A DNA stretch of 64,000 nt. It comes from Cinnamomum chago (taxonomy: Eukaryota; Streptophyta; Magnoliopsida; Laurales; Lauraceae). The notes under the pieces are model-generated. The model did not search any database. It saw only the letters and a program-made list of their open reading frames with translations, and was not told the origin of the DNA. Within the stretch, counting starts at the first letter, position 1. Each line of letters starts with the position of its first letter. The position numbers and the translations under genes were made by a program. Positions 11,881-23,727 of this stretch are shown in pieces. The stretch is taken from NCBI GenBank assembly GCA_038049695.1, contig CP142460.1:35808001-35872000 (forward strand), in the 5' to 3' direction.

Positions 11881-12069
11881 TCTAAACTTTTCTTAATTGT
11901 TAGTTAATTAGTTTTTTTAATTTAAAAGTTTCTTTAATTAGCTCCCTGTGGGTTTGATCCATTCTTGCCACTGTCTCATCTAGACACCAGTGCACTTGCA
12001 GTATTTTATGATTGATAAAGATCACATCAACGAGGGAGTACATCCTTCATTACTAAAGTCCAGCCAGAG
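11881..12069 (+). other. Probable LTR end and leader of the Tat-like element
   Basis: CTCCCTGTGGGTTTGATCC followed by TGCACTTGCAG resembles the U5 end of Tat/Ogre-type gypsy LTRs, and gag-like coding starts soon after, at 12070. I do not see a clear primer-binding site. This is an inference from position and wording. Confidence 0.3.
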
Positions 12070-12811
12070 TTGATCGAAGCTCAAATTGCCCGTCGAATAC
12101 GTCGCCGCACGGCATATCGACAAAAGAGACTAGAGAGGCAGAGGACCCAGCATCCCTCACTTCAGGTCTCTAAAAAATGGGTTGAAAAAGAAAGACCCGA
12201 CCAAGTTGCTACTATCCATATGGTTGGAAAACCCAGAAGACGCCAGAAGTCAGCAACCAAACTTCATGTCCGACGTCCGGTGACTCGCAGCGTCTCTTGG
12301 GCACAAAGACATCCAGAAGAATCCTCTACTCCTTCAAGCCAAGGACAGCGGAGTAATCCTTCCTTAAGCTCTTCAACCAAAAGAATGAGCCCCAGCTCAG
12401 TCACCAGGACAATTTCTTCGTTCGAATCCCGAGGGATGAACATCTTGGCTACAAACTCTGAGCCACCTCGCAATCCACCTCCTGATGAAACGACCGCACG
12501 CATCCAGCAGTTGGAGCAAGGACAATAGAGAATAGAGGCTCTGATGGAAAACCTCCTTCTCACTTTCCAACATCCACCAAACAATGAAGTCCATCTAAAT
12601 GATGAGACAAACGGTGGACATAATGAGTCACGTGCCCTTACCAGAAAGGACGTTGACGATATACTCGCCAAAGCAAAAGAAGAGGATACACTAAAGGGGC
12701 ATGGGATCAATCCACCTTATCCCCTATGGATGGACTTGGTTCCATTCCCTGCAAAATTCAAACAGCCCACTTTCCAAACGTACATGGGGAAATGTTCAGC
12801 TAGAGAGCACG
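12070..12811 (+). pseudogene. gag: Tat-like gypsy gag, N-terminal part, interrupted
   Basis: A basic N-terminal region (RRIRRRTAYRQKRLERQR) is followed by a coiled, acidic stretch and then by YPLWMDLVPFPAKFKQPTF, the entry to a plant Retrotrans_gag domain. An in-frame TAG (12526-12528) separates two open parts in the same frame, and frame is kept into 12811, where the Athila insertion begins. Coding resumes at 25084 in the matching frame once one copy of the GCACG duplication is removed. It is part of an old, non-functional element. The lineage (Tat/Ogre side of Ty3/gypsy) is inferred from the gag and protease style, since no RT survives. Confidence 0.7.
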
Positions 12812-14162
12812 TGATGAGAGCCTAAAAGATGCATTTTAGGCCCCTTAATGAGGACTTGGTTATACCGTCGAAAGAGATTAATTAGCTTAATTTTGTTATT
12901 TTATTGTTTGTAGGTATTACAAATGCAAGGAGCGAAATTCAGAGCTAAAATAGAAGAAATCCCACAAAGCATGACAAACCGGAGTTGCAATTAAGAAAGT
13001 TGCCAAATATGGGAAGAGACTCAAATAAGAAAGCAAAGCAAGAGTCCAAACATGCCTTGGACATCCAACATGGGTCCCACTCACCACATAGCATGCCAAC
13101 ATGGAAGGTCTTCTAATTGTACCATGATTCTCGGAATTTTCAGGGGCAGCAACTTGAAATGGTCATAACTTTCAACTCGAGTGTCGGATTCGTGAAATCT
13201 ATGTACTGTTGCAAAGATCTTTTCGAGTAGATATCCGTGGAGTCCAAGATTGTATAAATCGGAGCTATATCGAGGGAGATATGACCTCGCAAAGTTCGCT
13301 ATGATGACCAGTGGGCCCGGACCGGACGGGAATCCGACTCCTGCACGAATTGAAGACCTTTTTCACCCCAAAACTTATAAATAAGAGCCCAAACTCGTTT
13401 TTGGATATATACACATCTTGGGAGAAGGTCTAAAGAAGGTTTTGGAGCTTTTGGGAGCGTAGCCATGGCGATTTCATCAGAGATTCTTCGCCAATCATCT
13501 TCCATGCGTAACTAATTCCTCATCTTTGGGTTGCGATGAAGCCCTAACCTTTTGTTTATGGTGATGTATAGGTTTAGGGTTTATTTTAAACGCTTTTGAT
13601 TATATGACAAGATGTTAATCCATTGATTGGATTTTATGAATGCAATATTTCTTTCTTTGGTATTTTAATCTTGTAGATTTGAATACTAAGTCATATAATG
13701 ATGCTTGAATGAATGTGCTTGTTAGATTTAGGATAATCTATGCCATAGAGATAGGTTATGCCCTGATTTACATCCACATCCTTTATTTATTGACTCTGAA
13801 GGTTTGTAACCAAGACGAGTCTCTGTAGCGTTGACAGTAAAACCCGAGGCCTATACTTGCCATTGTGCGAGGTTAGAGTGTATTCGTGCCCTTAGATCTT
13901 TTCTCTGATTGAATCAACCCTGTCTTTTAATTTGTTCATTTAGGAAATACAATCAATCAACCCATTACTTCATTTTCTAATAGGATTAGTTTAATAATCA
14001 GAACTTTGTTTTCCAATAGGATTAGTTTAGGAATTTAGGAAACAACGCAACTTAGCCTTTTTGTCCCAGTGGATACGATACTCGGTTAACATCTCTGTTT
14101 TTGCAAGCGGAGATAATAGCGGAGAATAATTTATATTTGAAACCCTGTTCTAGGATTGATCA
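12812..14162 (+). repeat. Athila 5' LTR
   Basis: Begins TGATGAGAGCC and ends GGATTGATCA. It matches 23728-25078 over its full length with no net length change. It holds a TATA box (13376) and no gene; the short minus-strand frames 12917-13102 and 13299-13505 have copies in the 3' LTR and are chance frames. Confidence 0.95.
13376..13383 (+). promoter_or_regulatory. TATA box of Athila 5' LTR
   Basis: TATAAATA, about 565 bases into the LTR, followed by a short leader. The same sequence is at 24292-24299 in the 3' LTR. Confidence 0.65.
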
Positions 14163-14168
14163 TAATTT

Positions 14169-14186
14169 TGGCGCCGTTGCCGGAGA
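14169..14186 (+). other. Primer-binding site, tRNA-Asp type
   Basis: TGGCGCCGTTGCCGGAGA begins six bases after the 5' LTR and matches the 3' end of plant tRNA-Asp except for one base (GGAGA for GGGGA). This primer is characteristic of the Athila/Tat side of plant gypsy elements. The leader from here to the gag start shows no other feature. Confidence 0.9.
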
Positions 14187-14454
14187 CAATTAGCACGGTT
14201 GTTTGTTTCTTTTAATTCTAGTATTAGTTTAGTCTTTCCTTTTTCTCTTTTTTTTAGTTTGCCATCTCTTCTCACACCTCTACTATTCTTACTGCAGGAT
14301 ATTAATTCTAACACAGAGAGTCATACGGTTTATGCAGGATCCTAGAGCACGTTTGACAACTTGAAAGCCCTACTCAATTAAAAGGTTGCTTACACCTGGA
14401 GCGCAGTAAGCTTAGACTTTCTGATTCTTTTCAGATAATTGCAGTAAATGTTGT

Positions 14455-17400
14455 GTGTGCATGCTTGGTCGTCGCTCTTGTCATCCAGATTTGGTTTCTT
14501 TAGACCAAAATTTAGAGCGAACCCTTAGAAAAATTAGATCATCTAAACACCATTATGCTGTCTCACACACAAATCCAATAATGGCTGAGGAAAGAAAAGA
14601 AGATGAGGCTCCACCTCTCCGACCCTTGAAGGAGCACTATACTCCTTCAGAATACACGTCACCATCGTGTATTCAGCTGCCTGTAGTACAGGCATCTCAA
14701 TATGAAATCAAGCCCAGCACAATCAATCTGATCCCTTCTTTCTATGGCTTGAACAATGAGGACCCGTATAACCACATTGATGAGTTTTTGGTTATTTGCT
14801 CCACGGTGCGAATAAATAATTTCAGTAGTGAGTCCTTAAAATTGTTTCTCTTTCCATTTTCATTAAAGGACAAAGCCAAGTATTGGCTAAGTACTTTACC
14901 TCCAAACTCTATCAATTCTTGGGCCCAACTACAACAAAAATTCTTGGACAAATATTTCTCTGTGGGTAAAACAAATCAGTATAGGAGATCCATCACATCC
15001 TTCGCCCAAACTGACGGTGAACAATTTCATGAGGCGTGGGATAGATTTAAGGATCTCCTTAGAAAGTGTCCTCACCACCAAATTGCCAAATGGCAATTGG
15101 TGCAATTCTTCTATGATGGGCTATCACCCGAATGGCGAAACATGGTAGTGACCGCCAGTGGGGGATCAATTATGCTGAAAAATGAGGATGAGGCATGGGA
15201 ACTTTTTGAGAATATGAGTGAGCCATTTCAACACCATGCCTCCACTGCTAGATTGGAGAGGCCAGCAGCCTCGATTTTACAGAAACCAAAGGGGGTATTT
15301 GAAATTCAGCCCTCTAATGAGCTCACTACCCAAGTGGCTGCCTTGACCCAAAAGTTAGATCAGCTGATTTTTGGGGGACAATCTCCCCAATCTTCATCTC
15401 CCCAGCCCCCTGCTCACCAAGATGCTTGCGCTCTATGCAACAGTCCCACTCATTTTATAAGTGACTGTCCTGCAGCACCCCAATTTCCTGAGTTTGTGCA
15501 AGAGCAGGTGAATGCTGCCCAGGGGTTCTCCAAACCGGGTAATGATCCTTATTTGAATACCTACAACCCGAGATGGCGTAGTCACCCCAATTTTTCAAGG
15601 AAGTCACCCGGTCAGGGCACTTCTTTCTCTCAAATGGGAAATAGGCCTAACTTTCTATACAATCCTGCGGCTTATCGTTCCCAACAATCCTACCAGCCTC
15701 CCAACTCTCAACCCCCTCAAAGAAACCCATCATTTGAGGAGACGGTACTGCAGGAGCTAAAGGAGCTCAAAGCAGGTAATCAACTGGTCCACTCTCATTC
15801 TCAGTCCATAGCCAAGTTAGAGGCCCAGATGGGCCAAATAGCCAGTGCTCTTAACAGAAGAGAAGAGGGTCGTTTACCTAGCCAACCCACTGTCAACCCC
15901 AAGAATACTTTCGAGGTGGGAAGTAGCTCTCAACCTCATGGTACTTATCATGAGGAAGCTAAGGTAGTTGTCACGATGAGGAATGGGCGTGAGGTCGAGA
16001 CTAGGCCTAAAGAGCCTTCGAAAATCATTAGAGAATCTGCCCCAGACCCCAAAAGCTCTAGGGTGGAAACGAGTCCCAAGGAAAAGGGGGTCAGCACTCC
16101 CACTTCTTCATCTATCCCAGCCGAGGCACCCACTTATGTGCCTAAAGTCCCTTTCCCCACTTGTCTGGACACACCCTCTCCTTTCGGGAAAAAGGGAGCA
16201 ACCATGGATGAAATGCTAGATGTGTTCAAACAAGTAAAGATCAATCTACCTTTGCTGGATGCTATCAAGCAAGTGCCTTCGTACGCAAAATTTCTAAAAG
16301 ACTTGTGCACCCGGAAGCGTAAATCCAAACCCAATGTGTCCAAAAAGGTCTTGCTCACCGAGCAAGTGAGTTCCTTAATTCAGCATGACACTCCTCCGAA
16401 GCTGAAAGATCCTGGCACCCCCACCTTAACTTGTACAATTGGGAGTCACATTATTGATCATGCGTTGTTGGATCTTGGAGCTAGTGTCAATCTCTTGCCT
16501 TACTCACTGTATGAGCAAATTGGGTTGGGTGAGTTGAAACCCACTACGGTCACCTTGCAACTTGCTGACAGATCCGTCAGGGTGTCCCGGGGTATAATTG
16601 AGGATGTTCTTGTCAAAGTGGATAAATTTCTTTTTCCCGCTGATTTCATTGTCCTTGACACAGAACCAGTGCCAAACCTACGGAAACAAACTCCAATCAT
16701 CCTCGGCCGCCCCTTCTTGGCCACAGCTAATGCGACCATTAATTGTCGCACTGGAGTTATGGATGTTTCTTTTGGCAATATGAAAGTAAGGCTGAATGCT
16801 TTCAAGGCCTCCCATCAGCCCCCGAAAAATGACGACTGTTTCATAGTCGATGTTGTTGATGAGCTAGTTGATGAAGCCCTCCCTTATGTTTTAACTGAGG
16901 ACCCCTTAGAGGCTTGCTTATCCCATTTTAGCTTTGATGAGTACGATGTTGACCAATCGATTACTGAGGTCAACGCCCTTTTGGATGAGGTAGCTATGCT
17001 GGATTTTCCCCCGTGGAGAGCAAAGATCGAACACCTACCTCCACTCTCTAAAGCACCAGCCCCTCCCTCGATTGAAGTTCCTCCCAAACTTGAGTTAAAA
17101 CAACTTCCTGCTACACTCAAGTATGTCTATCTTGGTCCAAAGGATACTTTGCCAGTCATCATTGCTTCTGATCTATCTGATAATCAGGAGAGTCAGCTCT
17201 TGGATGTGTTACAAGAGCACAAAAGTGCAATCGGCTGGTCTGTAGCCGATTTGAAAGGCATTGACCCCTCCATCTGCATGCACCGCATTCATTGCGAAGA
17301 TGACGCGAAACCGTCATGTGAAATGCAGCGTCGTTTAAATCCTAACATGAAAGAGGTGGTCATGAAAGAAGTACTGAAGCTTCTTGATGCGGGTATTATA

Positions 17401-20004
17401 TACCCAATTTCTGACAGTAAGTGGGTGAGCCCTACTCAAGTGGTGCCCAAGAAGTCTGGCATCACGGTTGTGGAAAATGCGAACGGAGAACTAATTCCCA
17501 CACGTACCACTACTGGGTGGCTCGTGTGCATTGATTACCGAAAGTTGAATTCCATGACCCGAAAGGACCATTTTCCCCTACCTTTCATTGACCAGATCTT
17601 AGAAAGGTTAGCTGACCAAGAGTTTTATTGTTTCCTGGATGGTTATTCTGGATATAACCAAGTGGCCGTCTACCCCGATGATCAGGAGAAAACAACTTTC
17701 ACGTGTCCTTTCGGTACATTCGCTTACCGGAGGATGCCATTCGGACTCTGTAATGCACCCGCGACTTTTCAACGGTGTATGATGTCTATCTTCTCTGACA
17801 TGGTGGAGAAATTCTTAGAGGTGTTCATGGATGATTTCTCTGTTTTCGGACCTTCCTTTGATGAATGTCTCCATAATTTGGCAAAGGTGCTGAAACGTTG
17901 TACTGAGACAAACTTGGTTTTGAGTTGGGAGAAAAGTCATTTCATGGTGCGAGAGGGCATCGTTTTGGGGCATATCGTCTCTGCTAGAGGCATTGAGGTG
18001 GATAAGGCCAAGGTTGATCTGATATCCAAACTTCCACCTCCTTCAACGGTTAAGCAAGTCCGTTCCTTTTTAGGACATGCAGGGTTTTACCGTAGATTCA
18101 TTAAAGACTTTAGTAAGATCTTTAGACCCTTGTGCACATTGCTCACCAAGGAGGCCTCGTTTGACTTTAACGAGGCTTGCATGCAAGCTTTTGAAAAGCT
18201 GCGGGAGGCCTTATCTACCGCCCCTATCATTCAGTCACCGGATTGGGCCCATCCGTTTGAGATTATGTGCGATGCTTCCGACTATGCGGTCGGTGCAGTC
18301 CTGGGCCAACGGGTGAACAAGGTTCCACATGTTGTTTATTATGCTAGCAAAACCCTCTCCGATGCCCAACTGAATTACACTACAACGGAGAAGGAATTGT
18401 TGGCTGTTGTGTTCGCCTTGGATAAATTTCGGTCTTATCTGTTAGGATCGAAAGTTATAGTGTTCACAGATCATGCTGCGTTACGGTACTTGTTGTCGAA
18501 AAAGGACACTAAGCCAAGATTGATTCGGTGGATTCTTTTACTTCAAGAATTCGATTTTGAGATTCGGGACAAGAAGGGTTCCGAAAACAGTGTAGCTGAC
18601 CACCTATCCCGGATCTTGGTGAACACCACGGAAGACACCTTACCCTTACATGACTCATTCCCAGATGAGCAATTGCTTATGGTGTCCCAAAATCGCCCCC
18701 CCTGGTATGCTCATATTGTAAATTATCTGGCAGTGGGGGCAATTCCTTCAAATTGGTCCAAGCAAGACAAGGATCGTTTCTTCTCCCAAGTAAAGATGTA
18801 TTTTTGGGAGGATCCTGAACTTTTCAAGTTCTGTCCAGACCAAGTGATTAGGAGGTGTGTACCTGAGAGTGAATTTAACAGTATCCTTACTTTCTGTCAC
18901 TCTCTTGCGTGTGGAGGACATTTCAGTGGGAAGAAAACTGCTGCAAAAGTGTTACAGAGTGGCTTCTATTGGCCCTCTCTTTTTCGAGATGCACATCAGT
19001 TTTGAAAAACTTGTTTGCGCTGTCAGCAAACAGGTAACATGTCTAGGAGAAACATGATGCCCCTACAACCGATTTTGATTGTAGAACTTTTTGATGTTTG
19101 GGGTATCGATTTTATGGGACTGTTTCCGTCGTCTTTTGGTTTTCAATACATTCTAGTGGCGGTTGATTACGTGTCCAAGTGGGTGGAAGCGGCTGCTACA
19201 AAGACTAATGACCACAAAGTTGTGGTCAACTTCCTGCACAGCAATATTTTTAGTCATTTTGGCTGTCCGCGAGCAATAATAAGTGATGAGGGAACCCACT
19301 TCGTGAATAAACACTTTGAGGCGCTGGTTAAAAAGTATTCCATCACACATAAGGTAGCTACACCTTATCATCCTCAAACCAGCGGCCAAGTCGAAGTAAC
19401 CAATAGGGAAGTGAAGCGTATTTTGGAAAAAACGGTCAAGCCCGACCGCAAAGATTGGTCGTTGCGGTTAAATGATGCCTTATGGGCTTACCGTACTGCG
19501 TACAAGACCCCAATTGGTATGTCCCCATATCGATTAGTGTTCGGCAAGGCCTGCCACTTGCCCGTGGAACTCGAGCACCGCGCCATGTGGGCTATCAAGC
19601 AATTCAATTTCGATATGGCCGCTGCCGGTTCTACTCGAAAACTCCAACTCAATGAGTTGGAAGAGATTCGGAACGAAGCCTACATGAGTTCAAAAATTTA
19701 CAAGGCTCGGACTAAAGCTTTTCATGACAAACACATTTTGCGAAAATCCTTTGAGCCTAACCAGAAAGTTTGGCTTTTCAATTCCAAATTGCGTTTCTTT
19801 CCAGGTAAATTGCGGTCACGGTGGGATGGACCGTATGTGGTGACCAAAGTTTTTGACCATGGTGCAGTAGAAATTCGCAACCCCACCACGGGGAGTCTTC
19901 TCAAGGTCAATGGTCAACGGTTGAAACCCTATATAGAGGATATTACTGCAGGTGAAGTGGTGGAGTCCATTGCTTTAATGGGCCTGTCCTATCTTATGGG
20001 CTGA
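14455..20004 (+). pseudogene. gag-pol: Athila gag-pol polyprotein, one in-frame stop in integrase
   Basis: One frame runs from ATG 14455 to 20004, broken only by TGA at 19003-19005. The likely true start is the second ATG (14581, MAEERKEDEAP), since the first 42 residues look like leader. Counting from 14455: Retrotrans_gag about residues 90-230; zinc knuckle C-x2-C-x4-H-x4-C near 325; aspartic protease motif DLGAS near 672 and ILGRPF near 748; RT with FMDD at 1124-1127 (17824-17835); RNase H from about 1272 (CDASD, then TEKELLA and FTDH). The integrase HHCC finger lies around 18890-19025, with the stop between its histidines and the CLRC cysteines, then the catalytic core ([21 protein letters not shown]). 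Frame is unchanged across the stop, so one base substitution accounts for it. There is no chromodomain, as expected for Athila. Confidence 0.93.
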
Positions 20005-20220
20005 AAATACTTGACGTCTAGCTGACGACGTTAAAGCAAGCTCTTGCGGGAGGAAACCCGAGTTAGATAGTCATAGCGTAGGTCTTAGCAGTCGTTTTGT
20101 CCTGTTTGGTGTCAGTATTGAGTACTTTTTGAGTCACCCCTTGTTGGAGGGAGGGGTATCTTTAGGTGGTTAGTGCTTATCATGAGAGAGAGGTTTTGAA
20201 AAAAAAAAAAAAAAATCTCC
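20005..20220 (+). other. Non-coding spacer after Athila pol
   Basis: No gene. It ends in an A-run (about 20199-20213) just before the palindrome array. Confidence 0.5.
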
Positions 20221-20526
20221 GGCGTCTGGACGCCCGAATTTTTTAAAAAACAAGGTTGCTCTCTGGAATGGGGCGTCCGGACGCCCCACCTCAGACGCCC
20301 GGATGTTTATTTTTCATACCTGCTCTCTGTCTCTGGGCGTCTGGACGCCCGGAATTTTTAAAAATACCCTGCTCTCTGGAATGGGGCGTCCGGACGCCCC
20401 ACCTAGGCGTCTGGACGCCCGGAAATTTTTAAAAAGGGGTCTGCTCTCTGCCTTGGTGGGCGTCTGGACGCCCGGTATTTTTTTTTTACAGTCGCACTCT
20501 CTGGAATGGGGCGTCTGGACGCCCGA
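20221..20526. repeat. GGGCGTCYGGACGCCC palindrome array inside Athila
   Basis: Seven full copies and one half copy of GGCGTC(T/C)GGACGCC occur in about 300 bases; the longest are perfect 18-bp palindromes (GGGGCGTCCGGACGCCCC at about 20270 and 20382). Most are preceded by GCTCTCTGGAATGG or by an A-rich AATTTTTAAAAA spacer. The plus-strand frame 20303-20935 merely reads through the repeats and is not proposed as a gene. Confidence 0.92.
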
Positions 20527-21083
20527 ATTTCCGAAAAAAAAAAAAACGTGGGGCCTCTTAAGGAGTGCTAGGGCAGCCCCTTCCCCACTTTCTTTTCTTC
20601 TTCTTCAAACCCTCCTTCTTCTTCAAACCCACTTTCTTTCCCTCCCACAACCACCCTCATCAAAACATACATCACTACTCTCCTCCTCCACTTTTCTCCA
20701 CCACCATTACCTTCCTCTCCTTCCCCCCTTCTATTCTACCCCATTATTCTCCTACACAAGTGTCACCGGAACCCACTTTCCCGCCGGCAACCTCCATACT
20801 TTCCGGCTAGATCTACCGGCACTCGCGGCTCTCCACCAAAGTAGCCCCCTTGGGTTCTCATCCCAACGAGCTCCTCTACGTGCCGGCGGTCCCCGCTTCT
20901 CTCCGGCGAACTTTTCCGGTCGTCTTCTCCGGTGACCAAATTGTGGGTAAAATTCTTTTTACTTGTCTTTCCTTACTGTTCTTTCTCTTAGTTCTTTTGC
21001 ACTTGTGTTGAGTTAGTTTAGGTTTTTTTTCTTTTTACAGTTTATTTTTCAAAACAAAAAAAACAAAAAAACAAAAAAAAAAA
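20527..21083 (+). promoter_or_regulatory. Putative leader of the Athila second ORF
   Basis: A C/T-rich stretch (20575-20935) looks like an untranslated leader. A donor-like GTGG|GTAAAA near 20946 and an acceptor-like TTTTTACAG near 21032-21040 could remove a short intron before the ATG at 21084. This fits a spliced or separately started message for the downstream ORF, but no direct evidence is available. Confidence 0.3.
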
Positions 21084-22309
21084 ATGTTTCGAAGAGGGAG
21101 AAGTAAGTCAAAGGCCCCTGCAGATGAGGGATCCTCAAATCCACAACCCCCCAAACGGAGTGCACCCACTCCTACTGTTGAACAACCATCTGAAGAATGG
21201 GCCAATCGACCCTTAGACAAGCAGACTACATTTGACTTAATTTTTTTTGAAGCCGACCAATCCACACGTTGGGCGGTTCAGCAGTTACGTTTGCGTCGAT
21301 GGTCGGCTCTTTGTGGACCTTTTCCCCCGGCGTACCCCCGTTTGGTACGCCTCTTCTACCAACACATGGAAATCACGGGGCAGAATAACGATGTCTTGTC
21401 CTCCACCATTGATGGACATGGCATTACTGTAACCGAGAGGGATATTGCTCAGGCCCTCGGGAGTCACCCCAATCAGCTGACTTTCCATTTTTTCCAGCCA
21501 CCCCCACTGTGACCAGTATTACCAATGAGATGTGTGGGGGTCGGTTTAGCAAGGCGAACTACACGAGCACTCGTCGTAGTTACCTACCACAACGGATGTG
21601 GCTGATTGATCAGGTGCCGCGTGTAAATGCCTTCCCCACGCATCACAAGGATGAGAGGAGGGGGGACTTCCTAGTGACTTTGTATGCTGTCCATGCTGGA
21701 TACACAGTATCTCTCCCGCGTATGATTTTTCGAGAATTGTGCAAAGTCTGTAGGCTCTTTACAGAGTCTAAAAAAGACCCAGAGAAGAAGAGACCGTTGC
21801 CCTTCCCTCACTTGATCACCATGTTACTTCTCTCTCGTTCGGGTCCATTACTCTCTCTGGCCCCCTTCCCCATCTCACCTACTGAGGAATCTCTCCCATG
21901 TTCTGACATCTATGGTGAGGTGCGATGGACACAGAGTGTCCAGACCATCATGCGTCATATGCAGCACGCTCGCCCTGCCATGATGCCAGGAGTAGACGCA
22001 CCGGTGATTGAGCCACCGGTGCCACCTCAAGCCCCTCCTGTTGTACACCCTCCTGCGGGGCCGGCTGACCCTTTTCACATGACCTATGCCCAGTACGAGG
22101 CTATCCTCCAAGGTCAGCAGGACCTCCAATCCCGTCAGATGGCCTTTGAGTCCAGCTTTGAGGACTTTGCCACTCGCACGACAGACTCTCTTTTCGAAAT
22201 GCAATCTTTAATGAGAGGTCTGCGTGGCCTTTCCCCTCCTCACAGAGATGATCACATGCATGACAAAGGTGAAGGGACTAGCCATGGCGGGGATGAGGAG
22301 GATGATTAA
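21084..22309 (+). pseudogene. Athila second ORF (env-position, plant transposon protein), frameshifted
   Basis: The first part starts at ATG 21084 (MFRRGRSKSK) and runs to TGA at 21510-21512. The reading then continues from about 21509 in another frame to 22309, so a small indel near 21490-21510 splits one gene of about 400 codons. The protein has a basic, proline-rich N-terminus, a central region with WSALCGPFPPAYPRLVRLFYQHM and ITVTERDIAQALG, a proline-rich hinge (PPVPPQAPPVVHPP) and an acidic end (GGDEEDD). This layout matches the ORF that follows pol in Athila elements, annotated as putative plant transposon protein and historically called env-like. I see no signal peptide or clear membrane segment, so an envelope role is not supported here. 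Confidence 0.75.
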
Positions 22310-23710
22310 GATGTTTCTTTTACTTTTTCAGTATCTTTTTCTTTTTAGTTTCTCTTTTAGTGTTTCTAGATTGGTGCTAACCTTTTGCAGGTTCTTTAGT
22401 GCAAGTTGGGGGGTCTACCCGACCTTTCTTTACTGTGCATCATTTTGGTCAGCACCACCTAGGTGATATCCCTCCTTCTCCTTTACTCTTCTTGTCCTTT
22501 ATCTTTTATTGTATCTTTAACATTGTGGACACTATTACGTTCAGTTGGGGGGTGGGGTATTGACCTTGGGAGAAGTTGAGGAGTAGTTTTAGTAGCTGTA
22601 GTTCTTTTTGCTTGTTGTCTTTTCCTTGCCTTTTCCTTTTCCTTGTCTTTTCTTTGGTATTTAAAAAAAAAAGGAGCTTTTGCTATTTTTGGTAGTCTTT
22701 CGGGAGATTTCCAACCGGGTTTTTTGTGAAACGAAGATACCCTGTTTTTGGAACTTTTTGTGAGGAAAAAGAGAGAAATGGTTCACTATCTTGTTTTAGG
22801 AAAGAGTTTTTGAGAAAGTGTTGAATTATTGATCTCTCACTTGACACGTATTATATAGAAAATTTGAAATGTGAAACTATGATTTCCATGCTAGTGAAAA
22901 CTTCAGAACAGTTATGATGGAAAGCTGACCCTCGGTCATACTGAAATCGGGCATATGGAAAGGGCTACCTATTGTTACGGACCGTTTTAAAAAAAAAAAA
23001 AAAAAATTTTGACTAGTTTGAGTTCGTAGCCTTTTTAACTCGAGCCAGTAAGCCCATAGGGGTATTGCCATACCTAGTGCCCTAAAGACATCTGTCTTGG
23101 GAGTCATTGGCTGAATGCTCGTTACATGAGTTACTTAGAAAGCTTAAGGGACCTAGGCATTGCACAGTCATTTCAAAAAAAAAAAAAAAAATCAAAATAG
23201 TGTTGTCCTTTGAAAAACAATAGTGTGAAAGCCACCACAAATGCCTTGAGAGGAATCATGTTAACTTTTACTGAGGTTCGGTGGCCCAACATTTCGAAAG
23301 AACAAGATGTGTTTTCACGGAAATTGTTAGTGGATCGTTTTATGCTTTCATGCCTCTATATGTACACAATTTTCACCGTGCACGATCAATTTTTCCAGCA
23401 TGATTTTGAGGATTTCTGACCAAAAGATAGGAGTGGTGAACCACGTTTGAGTGTGTATGGAAAACCCCAAAAATCAGGAATATCCGGTGTTCGTCGATAC
23501 CTTGGCGGAAAATTTTCCCTGTTTTTCTTTTATGTTTTAGGAATTTTGTGGGTAGATTCACTGCAAACCCTCACGAGACTATAACTCGTCCTCTAGGGGG
23601 AACTTAGAGGTTTAAAGGCTTGCTGCACATGCTAAGTGCAGCCGTACTCCCTACGAAAATGACCTTAGTTAGTTTTCTTTTTGTTTTAGCTTTGCTCGAG
23701 GTCTAGCAAA
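22310..23710 (+). other. Athila 3' non-coding region
   Basis: No gene. It contains T-rich tracts, A-runs (22662-22674, 22987-23004, 23176-23191) and two extra polypurine-like tracts, AAGTTGGGGGGT (about 22403) and CAGTTGGGGGGTGGGG (about 22540). These resemble the true tract next to the 3' LTR. Confidence 0.6.
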
Positions 23711-23727
23711 GTGTAAGTTGCGGGGTG
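23711..23727 (+). other. Polypurine tract, Athila
   Basis: GTGTAAGTTGCGGGGTG directly precedes the 3' LTR. Position and wording fit the plus-strand primer site of Athila elements, although it contains pyrimidines. Confidence 0.7.

Noticed and set aside
20303..20935. Plus-strand 210-residue frame in Athila
   Set aside because: Reads through the palindrome array and a C/T-rich leader; low complexity, no domain.
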